This document shows positions 52,354 to 61,472 of a stretch of DNA of 64,000 nt, in pieces. Origin of the DNA: Amycolatopsis sp. EV170708-02-1 (lineage in GTDB: Bacteria > Actinomycetota > Actinomycetes > Mycobacteriales > Pseudonocardiaceae); assembly GCF_022479115.1 (NCBI RefSeq), contig NZ_CP092497.1, positions 5,518,001 to 5,582,000 of the forward strand. Reading direction: 5' to 3'. The notes under the pieces were generated by a model. The model made no database searches. It was not told the DNA's origin and worked only from the letters and a program-made list of their open reading frames with translations. Each line of letters starts with the position of its first letter. The stretch's first letter is position 1. The translations under genes and the position numbers were made by a program.

Positions 52354-52863
52354 TCAGTGGTGGTCGACGTACCAGGCGGTGCAGCCCCGGTATCCCTCCG
52401 GGGTTTCGACACAGCTGCGGACCGCGTAGCTCTTGTTCGTGCCTCCGATCTGCAGTGCCACGGCGGGTGATTTGATCCAGTCCCGCACGTTGGCGTCGTA
52501 CCAGGTCGCCTTCCGGCTGCGGCAGGATCCGTAGTTGCCGCCGATCAGGTCGTCGTCCGGGTACCAGGGATCGTCGCGCATCTCGAACTTCCGGTGGCTG
52601 CGCTGGGCGATGACCCGGTCGCCCGTCGAGATGTCCTCGGCGTAGCCGCCGGCCTGCACGTCCGCGAGGCTCTCGGATTGGACGATGGTGTAACGCCCCT
52701 TGACGGTCTTGCCCTTGCCGCTGTCCCGGAAGGCGCCGGCGCGGTCCATGCAGAAGGATTTCTCCGCGTCGGCCGGTGACTCCTCGGCCTGGGCCGTCCC
52801 GCCGAGGACGGTGGTGATGGCGACAGCGGCGCAGGTGGCACCGATGAAACGATTGGCTCGCAT
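52354..52863 (-). CDS. Secreted protein of unknown function
   Basis: 169 aa with a clear Sec signal peptide (RFIGATCAAVAITTVLGG, cleavage after AQA) and four cysteines in the mature chain (SFCMDR, GSCRSR, RSCVET, RGCTAW), likely two disulfides. GAAAGGAAAT precedes ATG 52863. Similar in style to the secreted protein at 35130. Not recognised. Confidence 0.75.
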   Translation of the reverse strand: MRANRFIGATCAAVAITTVLGGTAQAEESPADAEKSFCMDRAGAFRDSGKGKTVKGRYTIVQSESLADVQAGGYAEDISTGDRVIAQRSHRKFEMRDDPWYPDDDLIGGNYGSCRSRKATWYDANVRDWIKSPAVALQIGGTNKSYAVRSCVETPEGYRGCTAWYVDHH

Positions 52864-53083
52864 GCGATTTCCTTTCGAAGTGGTGACAATTCGGCAGGGG
52901 CCCGCGGCGAGATTGCCGTTTTCGTTCGAAATTTCCCGATCTGCTACGGGATCCCCCCTCGTAGCCGTGCGATTCGAAGTCTTGCCGGACCGTTCGGCGG
53001 GGCACAAGGGGGCTCGGCGACGTGAGACGCGAAAGGGGACCTGAACAGGGGTTTCTCGTCGTCCCAGAGACGGGGCGGGATGC

Positions 53084-53311
53084 TCACTCGCTCACGTTCA
53101 AGGTCGCACAGTCCGCGACTCCCAGGTCGGACAACACCGCCCTCAGCCGCTCCAGTGCCGCGGTCGTGTCCGAGCCCTCCACGATTTCGAGGTCGAGATG
53201 GCAACGACCCAGGCCACTGCCCGCACCGGTGACCTCGAACTCCGATTCCAAAGCCTCCTCGACCTCGTCACGATCGATCGGCAACCCCGCGAACACGATC
53301 TCGACGAACAC
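53084..53311 (-). CDS. Small unknown protein coupled to the upstream gene
   Basis: 75 aa, acidic, alternating strand and helix (VFVEIVFAGLP, helix RDEVEEALESEF, then CHLDLEIVEG and a C-terminal helix). GTG 53311 shares its first base with the TAG stop of the upstream gene, showing a two-gene operon. Function unknown; could be an immunity or adaptor partner. Confidence 0.65.
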   Translation of the reverse strand: MFVEIVFAGLPIDRDEVEEALESEFEVTGAGSGLGRCHLDLEIVEGSDTTAALERLRAVLSDLGVADCATLNVSE

Positions 53312-54441
53312 TAGGCGCCGCCGGTCCAAGGACTTCCGGCGCCCGTTCGTGTCACGCTGCCGCCGGGTGGCAGGTCGAGGACGTCGACCAGGGTCCGGTC
53401 TTCGTCGATGGCGTGGTGCAGATGCCCGGCCTTGCCGGTGCCGGCGTCCGCGTCGGAAGCACCGACGAGCTGCCACATGCCGTCGTCGGCGTCGTGCTGG
53501 ACAAGCAAAATCGGCTCGCGGCGCTCGAACACCTCAAGGGTCTGGACGCACATGGTGCGCAAGAGCCAGTGCCGCATCCACCAAGCCCGCCGATCGCGCC
53601 GCATGACCTCGTCGGCGACCGCCCAGATGAACGGCAGGTCCTCATGGGCACGTGCCTCGTCCGCTGTCAGGTCGGGACCGCCCTCCGGAACCCGTTCGAA
53701 CGGGTCGCTGGTCAACGAGAACGCGTGTCCGTCCTCGTGGTGGAAGATGACGGCGTGGAAGGTGCCGCCGCCGGGGTTGCCCGCGCCGATCCCGACCGAC
53801 AGGCGAGCGGCGTGCGGATCCGATCCGGTGGTCCATCCGAACGCGTACGAGGCCAACTCGCCCCGCGGCCCGACGAACTCCCCGAAGGCACGCCGGTCCA
53901 TTCCTGTGTCCGCCGGTACCTCGACCAACGCACCTTCAAGCACTTGAACATCCACACCCGCAAGATAGTCGGCCAGCAGCACGACTCGGTCGTGAGCCGG
54001 ATCGAACCCGAGGACCGGATGGGCCTGGCTTCCGCCTTCCGGCGTCATGAGAACCGGCTTTCCCAGCTCTCGCCCGATGTCGGTGAGAAACCCGCACAAG
54101 GTGTCGACTCCGGCTTGCCCCTGCAACTCCCGCAAGTCGATGTCGAAGTCGATCTCCTCGGCCGCCATGAGACGGAAGATGGCAAGCACTCCTGGAACCG
54201 GCCAGACCTTCAGTTCCACCAGTTCGGCATCGAGCGGGCGAAAGAGCACTTCGGCTGCTGAAGGCAAGGGCAGCGTCATTTCGCCCTGTCGGAATTCCCA
54301 CTGCCAACCGCGCGCCTCGATCAGATCGAGCACGCGCTGCCAGTCCTCCTCGGAGGTGCCCGGGACGTACACATCGGGAAGCGCACCCATCAGCTCAGGA
54401 TCGAAGAAGCACTTGACCTCACCCCACTGAAGATCCGCCAT
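53311..54441 (-). CDS. Unknown protein, first gene of a two-gene operon
   Basis: 376 aa, strongly acidic, no signal peptide or membrane helix. Not recognised. The N-terminal third (KCFFDPELMGALPDVYVPG, then WQRVLDLIEARGWQW) and the C-terminal third (ILLVQHDADDGMWQLVG) look like separate alpha/beta modules; the latter resembles DUF2185-type immunity segments. ATG 54441 was chosen because earlier codons lack bias. Confidence 0.65.
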   Translation of the reverse strand: MADLQWGEVKCFFDPELMGALPDVYVPGTSEEDWQRVLDLIEARGWQWEFRQGEMTLPLPSAAEVLFRPLDAELVELKVWPVPGVLAIFRLMAAEEIDFDIDLRELQGQAGVDTLCGFLTDIGRELGKPVLMTPEGGSQAHPVLGFDPAHDRVVLLADYLAGVDVQVLEGALVEVPADTGMDRRAFGEFVGPRGELASYAFGWTTGSDPHAARLSVGIGAGNPGGGTFHAVIFHHEDGHAFSLTSDPFERVPEGGPDLTADEARAHEDLPFIWAVADEVMRRDRRAWWMRHWLLRTMCVQTLEVFERREPILLVQHDADDGMWQLVGASDADAGTGKAGHLHHAIDEDRTLVDVLDLPPGGSVTRTGAGSPWTGGA

Positions 54442-54527
54442 GCGGTCATTGTGCCCGCACGGATATTCCGGTGCGCCGCCCGGAAGCCGACCGTAGTCTT
54501 CGCGTGGTGAGGGAACCACCGCACGAG

Positions 54528-55325
54528 ATGATCCAGCATTACCGATCGATCGATGAAGGCGCACGACTCACCGAGGCGTCCGGCCGTCTCGAGTTCCTAC
54601 GGACGCAGGAGATCGTACGGCGGCATCTGCCGGACGGCACCCTGCGCGTACTCGATATCGGCGGAGCCACCGGAACGCACGCCGCCTGGCTTGCCGAGGA
54701 CGGCCATCAGGTGACGTTGTTCGACATCGTCCCGGACCATGTCGCCGCGGCTCGGCGACTCGCCGGCAGGACACCGGGAATGACCGCGGCTTTGGCCGAC
54801 GCCCGTGCGTTGCCGGTGCCGGACGGGAGCTTCGACGCCGCGCTCCTGCTCGGCCCCCTCTACCACCTCACCGACCGCGATGATCGTCTCGCGGCATTGC
54901 GTGAAGCCGGTCGCGCGGTCCGCCCCGGCGGATGGATATTCGTCGCGGCGATCTCACGCTTCGCATCACTGTTCGACGGCCTCGCCCGCGGCTTTCTTTT
55001 CGACCCGGAATTCCAGCGGATAGTGAGCGCCGACCTGGCTACCGGTCAGCACCGCAACGACAGCGACCATCCCCATTGGTTCACCACCGGCTACTTCCAC
55101 CACCCCGGCGAATTACGTCGAGAATGCCTCGATGCCGGGCTCAGCTTGCTTGACGTGGTGGGTGTCGAAGGGCTCGCGGGCTGGCTTCCGCAGCTCACCG
55201 ACCGGTGGGACGACGCGGCGGACCTCGACGTTGTTCTCCGCTTCACCAAAGCCGTCGAAAACGAACCGGCGCTGCTCGGGCTGAGCAGCCATTTGATCGC
55301 GATCAACCGGACGCCGGCGCGGTGA
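54528..55325 (+). CDS. SAM-dependent methyltransferase
   Basis: About 265-aa class I methyltransferase: motif I VLDIGGATGTHAAWLA, acidic end of strand 2 TLFDIVPDH, motif ALADARALPVPDGSFDAALLLG and LREAGRAVRPGGWIFVAA. Of the UbiE/Methyltransf_11 type. ATG 54528 was chosen; GTGs at 54504 and 54507 are possible. Divergent from the acidic unknown gene. Confidence 0.85.
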   Translation: MIQHYRSIDEGARLTEASGRLEFLRTQEIVRRHLPDGTLRVLDIGGATGTHAAWLAEDGHQVTLFDIVPDHVAAARRLAGRTPGMTAALADARALPVPDGSFDAALLLGPLYHLTDRDDRLAALREAGRAVRPGGWIFVAAISRFASLFDGLARGFLFDPEFQRIVSADLATGQHRNDSDHPHWFTTGYFHHPGELRRECLDAGLSLLDVVGVEGLAGWLPQLTDRWDDAADLDVVLRFTKAVENEPALLGLSSHLIAINRTPAR

Positions 55326-55408
55326 AACGACGGCCGGCCGGCTTCCTTGTAACAGCTTCCTTCCGCGCGGCGACCTGCATGCGAGGTTCCCCACGAAAGG
55401 GGGCGATG

Positions 55409-56233
55409 ATGCGGCGACAGCGCTCGATCTCCGTTGTGCTCGCTCTGGCGATCGCTTGTCCCACGACGGGTTGTGAAGGCGGCGGAGGACCACCGCCGCC
55501 GGACACTGTGACCGCCACCCCCGCTCCTGGCTGCCCCGATGCCGCGACCGGCAGGCGAGTTCCGTTGTCGATGATCGAAGGGCCGCCGCGGGATTTGTCC
55601 CAGCTGGTCATGTGCACCAACGAACTCGGGACGACGGTCTTCGTCAGCAACGACACCAAGGTCGTCTGGCTGGTGCGGACTCCCACCGACGTCGCGGCCG
55701 ATCGCCACGGCGGCGTGCCGACGGAGGTGCAGCTCTTTCGCTTCTGGCGAGCGAAAAGACCCCTGGCCGGAACGCCGCTCGAACCCGGCACCGCGTTGAC
55801 CGTTTCCTCGTCCCCGGCACGGGTGACGCTCCAGATCGACACCGTGCTTCAACGCCAATGGGCGACGTTCGACATGCTGGGGAAAACATTCTCCGCCGCC
55901 GGTGAAAACCTTCCCGATCTGGTCAAGAACGAAAAGTACAAGAACGCCGTGAAGAGTTGTCTCGAAGCCGGCACTCGAATCGTCGACTACGGTGCGGCGG
56001 CGCGGTACGACACCGAGAAGTGGATCGATTCCCTGGGCTTGCTCACCGGCGGCGCCGTATGCGCCTCCGACCTCAAGATCGCGGAGGACGAGCGGCAGCT
56101 CAAGGCCTGGCGCGAAGGTCGGCGGCCGCTGCCGGAGCTGAAGCCGTCGACCTTCGCACAGAAGGCGCGATCGGTCTCGTCCGAATTCGACGACGTCCTC
56201 AAGGCGGTCGGCCAGATCCTCGCCAAGAGCTGA
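55409..56233 (+). CDS. Putative lipoprotein of unknown function
   Basis: 274 aa with a lipoprotein signal (basic RRQRSIS, hydrophobic core VVLALAIA, lipobox TTGC), a Gly/Pro linker and a mature domain that is beta-rich at first then helical. Several lysine-rich stretches near the C-terminus (VKNEKYKNAVKSC). AAAGGGGG lies 5 nt upstream. Not recognised. Confidence 0.72.
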   Translation: MRRQRSISVVLALAIACPTTGCEGGGGPPPPDTVTATPAPGCPDAATGRRVPLSMIEGPPRDLSQLVMCTNELGTTVFVSNDTKVVWLVRTPTDVAADRHGGVPTEVQLFRFWRAKRPLAGTPLEPGTALTVSSSPARVTLQIDTVLQRQWATFDMLGKTFSAAGENLPDLVKNEKYKNAVKSCLEAGTRIVDYGAAARYDTEKWIDSLGLLTGGAVCASDLKIAEDERQLKAWREGRRPLPELKPSTFAQKARSVSSEFDDVLKAVGQILAKS

Positions 56234-56237
56234 GTCG

Positions 56238-57269
56238 TCAGGACAGGCCGATCGTCAGTTCCGCGATCCGGGCCATCTCCTCCGGCGGATCGACCACCGG
56301 CTGGACGACGATCTCGTCGACACCGGCTTCGGCCAGCGCGGCGATGCGGGAGCGGAGGCCGCCCGGGGTCCCGACCAGGGTCAGGGTGTCCATCAGCGAC
56401 GGTGTGATCAGGTCCCGGTCCGCCGGTGCGATGCGGTCCAGGTAGCCGGGGTAGAGCTTGGTGTACCGGTCCGGCGCGGTGGCCGCGGTGCCGCGCCGGT
56501 CGAGCAGGCGGCGCACGGCGTCGCGTTCCTCGGCACCGAGCCCATCGGCGACCGCCGGGGTGTCGGCGGCGAAGGCCAGCAACGCCAGCACGATGTGGCC
56601 CACCGCGTCCCGGGCCGCGTCGCCGTAGGGGTCGGCGCCATCGTCGAGGACGTGCAGCGCCGTCATCAGGTACGCATCGCGGGGCGTGTCTCCGCGGGCC
56701 GCGTGCAACGCCCGCCACGCGGCGGGGTCGAGGAGACCGAAAGAGACGAGACCGGCATCGCGGCGTCCGGCGACCGCGGCGGCTTTCGGCCCCAGCGCGG
56801 CCACCACGAACTCGATCGGATCGGTGACGTTCGCCGCCTGCCCGGCATGCAGGAACCGGACGTCGCGCACCCTGTCGCCCTCGCGGTACTCGACCGGTTG
56901 TCCGGCGCACAGCCCTTGGAGCGCGGCTGTGAACGCCTCCAGTTCGGCCGTCGTGGTCGGCGGCATGCCCAGGGTGCGCCGGGCGGTGTTCCCCGTGCCG
57001 ACGCCGCAGATGATCCGTCCCGGAGCCAGCGCGTTGAGGGCGGCGAAACCGCTCGCGGCGGCAGGCGCCGACCGCAACGCCGGTGACGTCACCCCGATCC
57101 CGAGCTTGATGCGGCTGGTCGCCCGCGCGCACATGCTCAGCGCGACGAACGGATCGCCGTGGACCATCGGTGTGTCATACACCCAGAAGCTGCTGAACCC
57201 AAGCTCCTCGGCCCGCACGGCCAAGTCCGCCACACCGGGTTGGGCCGCGACCACGATGCCGGTACGCAC
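56238..57269 (-). CDS. LLM-class flavin/F420-dependent oxidoreductase
   Basis: 343-aa luciferase-like TIM-barrel. Start MRTGIVVAAQPG, conserved EELGFSSFWVYDTP and SRIKLGIGVTSP, and the F420-type phosphate region GRIICGVGTGNTARRTLG. In actinomycetes these reduce or oxidise substrates with F420H2 or FMN. GTG 57269 with GGGGGAG upstream. Confidence 0.88.
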   Translation of the reverse strand: MRTGIVVAAQPGVADLAVRAEELGFSSFWVYDTPMVHGDPFVALSMCARATSRIKLGIGVTSPALRSAPAAASGFAALNALAPGRIICGVGTGNTARRTLGMPPTTTAELEAFTAALQGLCAGQPVEYREGDRVRDVRFLHAGQAANVTDPIEFVVAALGPKAAAVAGRRDAGLVSFGLLDPAAWRALHAARGDTPRDAYLMTALHVLDDGADPYGDAARDAVGHIVLALLAFAADTPAVADGLGAEERDAVRRLLDRRGTAATAPDRYTKLYPGYLDRIAPADRDLITPSLMDTLTLVGTPGGLRSRIAALAEAGVDEIVVQPVVDPPEEMARIAELTIGLS

Positions 57270-57337
57270 AGGACTCCCCCTTCCACCCGTGAATCCAGCT
57301 TGCCAGAGATCGTGACCGGATCGGCTACCGTGGCCTC

Positions 57338-57976
57338 ATGCCCTCGCCTGATCGTCTGGCCGCTTTCGCGCTCGCGTCGTTCGTCCTGATCCTCATCCCG
57401 GGCCCCGCCGTGCTGTTCGCGGTCAGCCGTGCCCTGGCCTACGGCAGGCGGACCGCGCTGATGACCGTGATCGGCGGGGCGATCGGGAGCTTCGTCGCCG
57501 CCACGGCCGTCGCCATCGGGGTGGGCGCCATCATCCAGGCCTCCGCCGTGATCTATACGGTGATCAAGTTCGCCGGCGCCGCGTATCTGGTCTACCTCGG
57601 CATCCAGGCGATCCGGCATCGCCGGGCACTGCGGGAGGCCTTCGAGGCGCAGGCGGCCCCGATCAGCGGCGGACGCACGCTGCTGCAGGGATTCATCGTC
57701 GGCGTCACCAACCCGAAGACCGTGGTGTTCTTCGCGGCGATCCTGCCCCAGTTCGTCGACCCCTCCGCCGGGCAGGCCGGCCTTCAGATGGTGATCCTCG
57801 GAGCGGTGTTCTCCACGATCGCCCTGGCGATGGACTCCGTCTGGGGTGTGGCGGCGGGCGCGGTCCGGTCGTGGTTCTCCCGCTCGGCACGGCGTTTGGA
57901 CCTGGTCGGCGGAGCGGCCGGGCTCACGATGGTCGGGCTCGGCGTCGGTTTGGCCGTCAGCGGCCGGAAGGACTAA
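57338..57976 (+). CDS. LysE/RhtB-family exporter
   Basis: 212-aa membrane exporter with six helices; the signature LIPGPAVLFAVSRALAYGRR near the N-terminus is typical. Probably exports an amino acid or homoserine-lactone-like compound. Divergent from the LLM oxidoreductase. Confidence 0.9.
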   Translation: MPSPDRLAAFALASFVLILIPGPAVLFAVSRALAYGRRTALMTVIGGAIGSFVAATAVAIGVGAIIQASAVIYTVIKFAGAAYLVYLGIQAIRHRRALREAFEAQAAPISGGRTLLQGFIVGVTNPKTVVFFAAILPQFVDPSAGQAGLQMVILGAVFSTIALAMDSVWGVAAGAVRSWFSRSARRLDLVGGAAGLTMVGLGVGLAVSGRKD

Positions 57977-57983
57977 GCGGTCC

Positions 57984-58014
57984 TTGACCTCCAGCAAGCT
58001 GGAGGTTCCATGCT
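57984..58014 (+). promoter_or_regulatory. MerR/SoxR-type promoter with long spacer
   Basis: -35 TTGACC (57984-57989) and -10 CATGCT (58009-58014) are 19 bp apart. Within the spacer ACCTCCAGC-AA-GCTGGAGGT (57987-58006) is a perfect 9-bp dyad overlapping the -35. This is the MerR-family arrangement in which the regulator untwists an over-long spacer. The start codon at 58021 is the expected +1, so the message would be leaderless. Confidence 0.75.
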
Positions 58015-58020
58015 GAAGTC

Positions 58021-58839
58021 ATGACGATCTGGATCTGTGGGACCTGCGGCGTCGAGCACCCCGACACCGCCGCACCTCCGGCCGGGATCTGCCGGATCTG
58101 TGCGGACGAACGCCAGTACGTCCGCGCCTCCGGCCAATCCTGGACCACCGCTGAAGAACTCGCCGCGGATCCGCACAAGCTGGTCCACGAGCAGCCGGAG
58201 CCGGGCCTCCACCGCCTGCACCGCGAGCCCGAGTTCGCGATCGGCCAATGGACCTACCTCGTCCAGACCGACCGGGGCAACCTGCTGTGGGACCCGCCGA
58301 ACGCACTCGACGCGCCCCTGCTCGACAAGATCGCCGAACTCGGCGGGGCGGCCGCGATCGTGGCGAGCCACCCGCATATGTACGGCGCGCAGGTGAGCTT
58401 GAGCCACCATCTCGGGAACGTTCCGGTCCTCGTGCATTCCGCCGACCGGCGGTGGGTACGACGGGAGGATCCGGTGATCCGCGAATGGCACGGCCCCGAA
58501 GAGATCCTGCCCGGCGTCACGCTCGTCGAAGCGGGCGGCCACTTCCCCGGCGCCGCGGTCGCCCACGTCGCCGCGAACGGCGGCTCGCTGCTGGTGGGCG
58601 ACACCATCGTGCCGGTGGCCGCCGCGGGCTGGGTGACCTTCATGCGCAGCTATCCCAACCAGATCCCGCTCTCGGCCGGCCTGGTCGAGCGGATCCTGGC
58701 CCGGTTGGAGCCCTACGAGTTCGATCGGCTCTACGCCCTGACAGGCGCCACTCTGCGGGCGGACGCGAAGGCCGCCGTGCGGCGCTCGGCGGAGCGCTAC
58801 ATCGCGTGGGCCGGCGGGGCGAACGACCATCTCGGCTGA
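58021..58839 (+). CDS. Zinc-ribbon plus metallo-beta-lactamase-fold hydrolase
   Basis: 272 aa. Residues 1-30 form a CxxC...CxxC zinc ribbon (ICGTCG, CRIC); the rest is an MBL fold with the HxH segment ASHPHMYGAQ, a downstream GGHFPGAAVAH and GDTI. Substrate unknown. Controlled by a MerR-type promoter, which suggests a redox, thiol or metal inducer. No MerR gene is in the window. Confidence 0.85.
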   Translation: MTIWICGTCGVEHPDTAAPPAGICRICADERQYVRASGQSWTTAEELAADPHKLVHEQPEPGLHRLHREPEFAIGQWTYLVQTDRGNLLWDPPNALDAPLLDKIAELGGAAAIVASHPHMYGAQVSLSHHLGNVPVLVHSADRRWVRREDPVIREWHGPEEILPGVTLVEAGGHFPGAAVAHVAANGGSLLVGDTIVPVAAAGWVTFMRSYPNQIPLSAGLVERILARLEPYEFDRLYALTGATLRADAKAAVRRSAERYIAWAGGANDHLG

Positions 58840-58872
58840 ACGAATCCGAGTCCGGTAGGCGATGCTGTAGGC

Positions 58873-59712
58873 GTGGAGTACCTGTCCCGGGTGCCGCGTC
58901 CGCCGCTGGACGGGCTGATCGACGACCTCTACTACCTGGAGGGGGCGCCGCCGTACGCCCGGCTGACCTTGCCGCCGTCGCCGTCGGCGTTGCTCATCGT
59001 CAATCTCGGGGACCCGTTCCGCATCCGCGCCGGCGCCGACGTCGAGGCGTCCGAGTACGCCGACGGCTGCGTCATCACCATGCCCACCCGTGCGTACGAG
59101 TTCGGCTATCCACCCCGGACCCGGTCCGTCGGCGTGCACTTCAAGCCGTGGGGGCCCTCGTCGTTCCTGCCGATGCCCGCGGCCGGGCTGTGTGACCGGC
59201 CGGTGACGCTGGAGCAGGTTTGGGGACGGCCCGCCGTCGCCGAGCTGCGAGACCGGCTCGCCTCGGCGGCCGGGCCGCGCGAGATGCTGGCGCTGCTCGA
59301 AGAGGAGCTGACGCGACGACTGTGCGAGACCTCCGGGCTGGGGCTGGTCCGCCATACGAGCGGCGTGATCGCGGCGACCGGCGGCGCGGTGGCGATCGGC
59401 GGCCTGTGCGCGGCGGCCGGTGTCAGCGGCACGCATCTGACACAGCGGTTCAAGGAGCTCGTCGGCGTCACGCCGAAACGGCTGGCCCGCACGTACCGCT
59501 TCACCGCCACCGTGTTCGGGATCGACCCCGCCGGACCGATCGACTGGGGCGAACTCGCCAGCGGCGCCGGCTACTTCGACCAGGCCCATTTCGGCCACGA
59601 GTTCCGGGCGTTCACCGGGCTCACGCCGACCCGGTACCTGGAGGTCCGGCGGCGGTTCCTGCGCGAACATCCCGGCCACGTGTTCGACGGCTGGCCATTG
59701 CCCGCCGATTGA
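58873..59712 (+). CDS. AraC-family regulator
   Basis: 279 aa: N-terminal sensory domain (about 1-150, PPLDGLIDDLYYLEG start typical of DUF6597-type AraC proteins) and C-terminal AraC HTH (about 180-275; LCAAAGVSGTHLTQRFKELV and SGAGYFDQAHFGHEFR). GTG 58873 start. Target unknown. Confidence 0.87.
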   Translation: MEYLSRVPRPPLDGLIDDLYYLEGAPPYARLTLPPSPSALLIVNLGDPFRIRAGADVEASEYADGCVITMPTRAYEFGYPPRTRSVGVHFKPWGPSSFLPMPAAGLCDRPVTLEQVWGRPAVAELRDRLASAAGPREMLALLEEELTRRLCETSGLGLVRHTSGVIAATGGAVAIGGLCAAAGVSGTHLTQRFKELVGVTPKRLARTYRFTATVFGIDPAGPIDWGELASGAGYFDQAHFGHEFRAFTGLTPTRYLEVRRRFLREHPGHVFDGWPLPAD

Positions 59713-59776
59713 TTTCTTACAAGCGCGCCAGCTCACGACACGCTAATTTCGGGGCTCCCGAAGCAGAGGAGTGCCC

Positions 59777-60358
59777 GTGGGCAAGGTGGTCATGTACGGC
59801 TCGGTGTCGGTGGACGGCTTCGTCGCGGACGAGAACGACCAGCCCGGGCCGCTGTTCGACTGGCTGACCAGCGGTGACGTCCCGTTGGACGACAGCGGTG
59901 TCCTCAAGGTGTCGCGAACCTCCTACGACCACACCCGGCCGTACTGGGACGAGATCGGGGTGACGATCGCCGGGCGCCGCGTCTTCGATCTGACGGACGG
60001 CTGGGACGGGAAGCCGCCGAGCGGGATCGACCACGTGGTCGTCGTGACGCACCGGCCGGCACCCGAGGGCTGGGACCCCGGCGCGCCTTTCCACTTTGTC
60101 GGCGGCGTCGAGGCGGCCGTCGCCAAGGCGCGGGAACTCGCGGGCGACCGCGTCGTCGAGGTCGCGGCCGGTGACGTCGGCGGCCAGGCGCTCGCCGCCG
60201 GCCTGGTCGACGAGGTGCGTATGGACGTCGTACCCGTCGTGTTCGGGTCCGGCAGGCGGTTCTTCGGGCCGGTCCACGCGCGGCACCTGCTGGAGGATCC
60301 GCACGTGGTGCTGCAGGGCGACCGGGTGCTCCACCTGTGCCATCGGGTGCGCCGTTGA
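59777..60358 (+). CDS. Dihydrofolate reductase family protein (RibD C-terminal-like)
   Basis: 193-aa alpha/beta reductase: MYGSVSVDGFVA N-terminus, GVTIAGRRVFDLTDGW, and VGGQALAAGLVDEVRMDVVPVVFGSG typical of YyaP/RibD-C proteins. NADPH-dependent reduction of an unknown substrate. GTG 59777 is 5 nt after AGAGGAG; a GTG at 59771 is also in frame. Confidence 0.88.
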   Translation: MGKVVMYGSVSVDGFVADENDQPGPLFDWLTSGDVPLDDSGVLKVSRTSYDHTRPYWDEIGVTIAGRRVFDLTDGWDGKPPSGIDHVVVVTHRPAPEGWDPGAPFHFVGGVEAAVAKARELAGDRVVEVAAGDVGGQALAAGLVDEVRMDVVPVVFGSGRRFFGPVHARHLLEDPHVVLQGDRVLHLCHRVRR

Positions 60359-60468
60359 CCGCGCGATAGGGGCCACGCCGGGTCGGTAGGGGTTGTCCGG
60401 CCGGACCGCCCGCCCGCACGCTCGGTGGGACGGGCGATCCGCCCGTCGCCGACGCAGGAGGTGGCCGG

Positions 60469-61233
60469 GTGGCAGGCAACGACGACGGACTCTGGGTACG
60501 CAGGTTCCATCCCGCGGACGACGCGCCCTTCCGTGTCGTCTGTTTCCCGCACGCGGGCGGTTCGGCGAGCTACTTCTTCCCGGTCTCGCGGACGTTGAGC
60601 CCCGCCGCCGACGTGCTCGCGATCCAGTACCCCGGACGCCAGGACCGGCGTCACGAACCGGGGCTCGCCAGCATCGCCGAACTGGCCGACGGTGCCACCG
60701 AGGCACTCCTGCCGTGGCTGGACCGGCCGACCGTCCTTTTCGGACACAGCATGGGCGCGACCCTCGGCTACGAGGTCGCCCGCAGGCTCGAAGCCCGCGA
60801 CGTGCGGCCGCACGCGTTGTTCGTCTCCGGCCGCGTGGCGCCCAGCCGTGCCCGCGACGAGACGGTTCACCAGCGCGACGACGCGGGGCTCATCGCAGCG
60901 GTGAAGGAACTCGGCGGTACCGACGCCCAGATCTTCGAGGACGAAGCGATCCTGGAAATGGTGCTGCCCTCGATCCGCACGGACTACACCGCCGCGGAGA
61001 CCTATCGCTACTCGCCGGGGCCGCTGCTGCGGGCCCCGATTCACGCCCACGTCGGCGAAAACGACCCGAAGGCGACCATCGGCGAGGTCCGCGACTGGGC
61101 CGCGCACACGTCCGGGCCGTTCACCCTGACCACGTATCCCGGCGGGCATTTCTACCTGAACACTCATGCCCCGGCCGTGATCCGGGCCATCTCGGACGCC
61201 TTGCGGCCTGCCGAACTCCACGTCACCCAGTGA
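60469..61233 (+). CDS. Type II (editing) thioesterase
   Basis: 254-aa alpha/beta thioesterase of the GrsT/RifR family: FPHAGGSASYF start, nucleophile Ser in FGHSMGATLGYEVA, Asp in GENDPK and His in PGGHFYLN. Such enzymes clear mis-acylated carrier proteins in PKS/NRPS pathways. AGGAGG precedes GTG 60469. First gene of a co-directional run to the right edge. Confidence 0.92.
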   Translation: MAGNDDGLWVRRFHPADDAPFRVVCFPHAGGSASYFFPVSRTLSPAADVLAIQYPGRQDRRHEPGLASIAELADGATEALLPWLDRPTVLFGHSMGATLGYEVARRLEARDVRPHALFVSGRVAPSRARDETVHQRDDAGLIAAVKELGGTDAQIFEDEAILEMVLPSIRTDYTAAETYRYSPGPLLRAPIHAHVGENDPKATIGEVRDWAAHTSGPFTLTTYPGGHFYLNTHAPAVIRAISDALRPAELHVTQ

Positions 61234-61246
61234 AAGGAGCCCTTCC

Positions 61247-61456
61247 GTGGTGCACATCAGAATCGATCCCACCGGATCCCGCGCACGGTCGGCGGATCTG
61301 GAGTCCTACCAGAAGGTCGAAGACCTCACCCAGGACTTGAAGATCTGCGTCGACGGAGGATACGAGCACTTTTCCCACGCCGGGGAATTCCAGAAGGACG
61401 GTCATCAGGTCTTCGCCGTCTTCCGGTGGTCTGGCCGGACCAAGATCGCCGAGTGA
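61247..61456 (+). CDS. Small conserved biosynthetic-cluster protein (DUF5988-like)
   Basis: 69 aa. The end GYEHFSHAGEF...VFAVFRWSGRTKIAE matches, from memory, DUF5988 proteins found next to natural-product genes. It lacks the Trp/Pro signature of MbtH proteins. AAAGGAGC precedes GTG 61247. Function unknown. Confidence 0.7.
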   Translation: MVHIRIDPTGSRARSADLESYQKVEDLTQDLKICVDGGYEHFSHAGEFQKDGHQVFAVFRWSGRTKIAE

Positions 61457-61472
61457 GAGAAAGGGGAATCCC

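Noticed and set aside
61247..61456. MbtH-like protein beside an adenylating enzyme
   Set aside because: The size fits, but the conserved Trp/Pro motifs of MbtH are absent and the C-terminus matches DUF5988-like proteins better.
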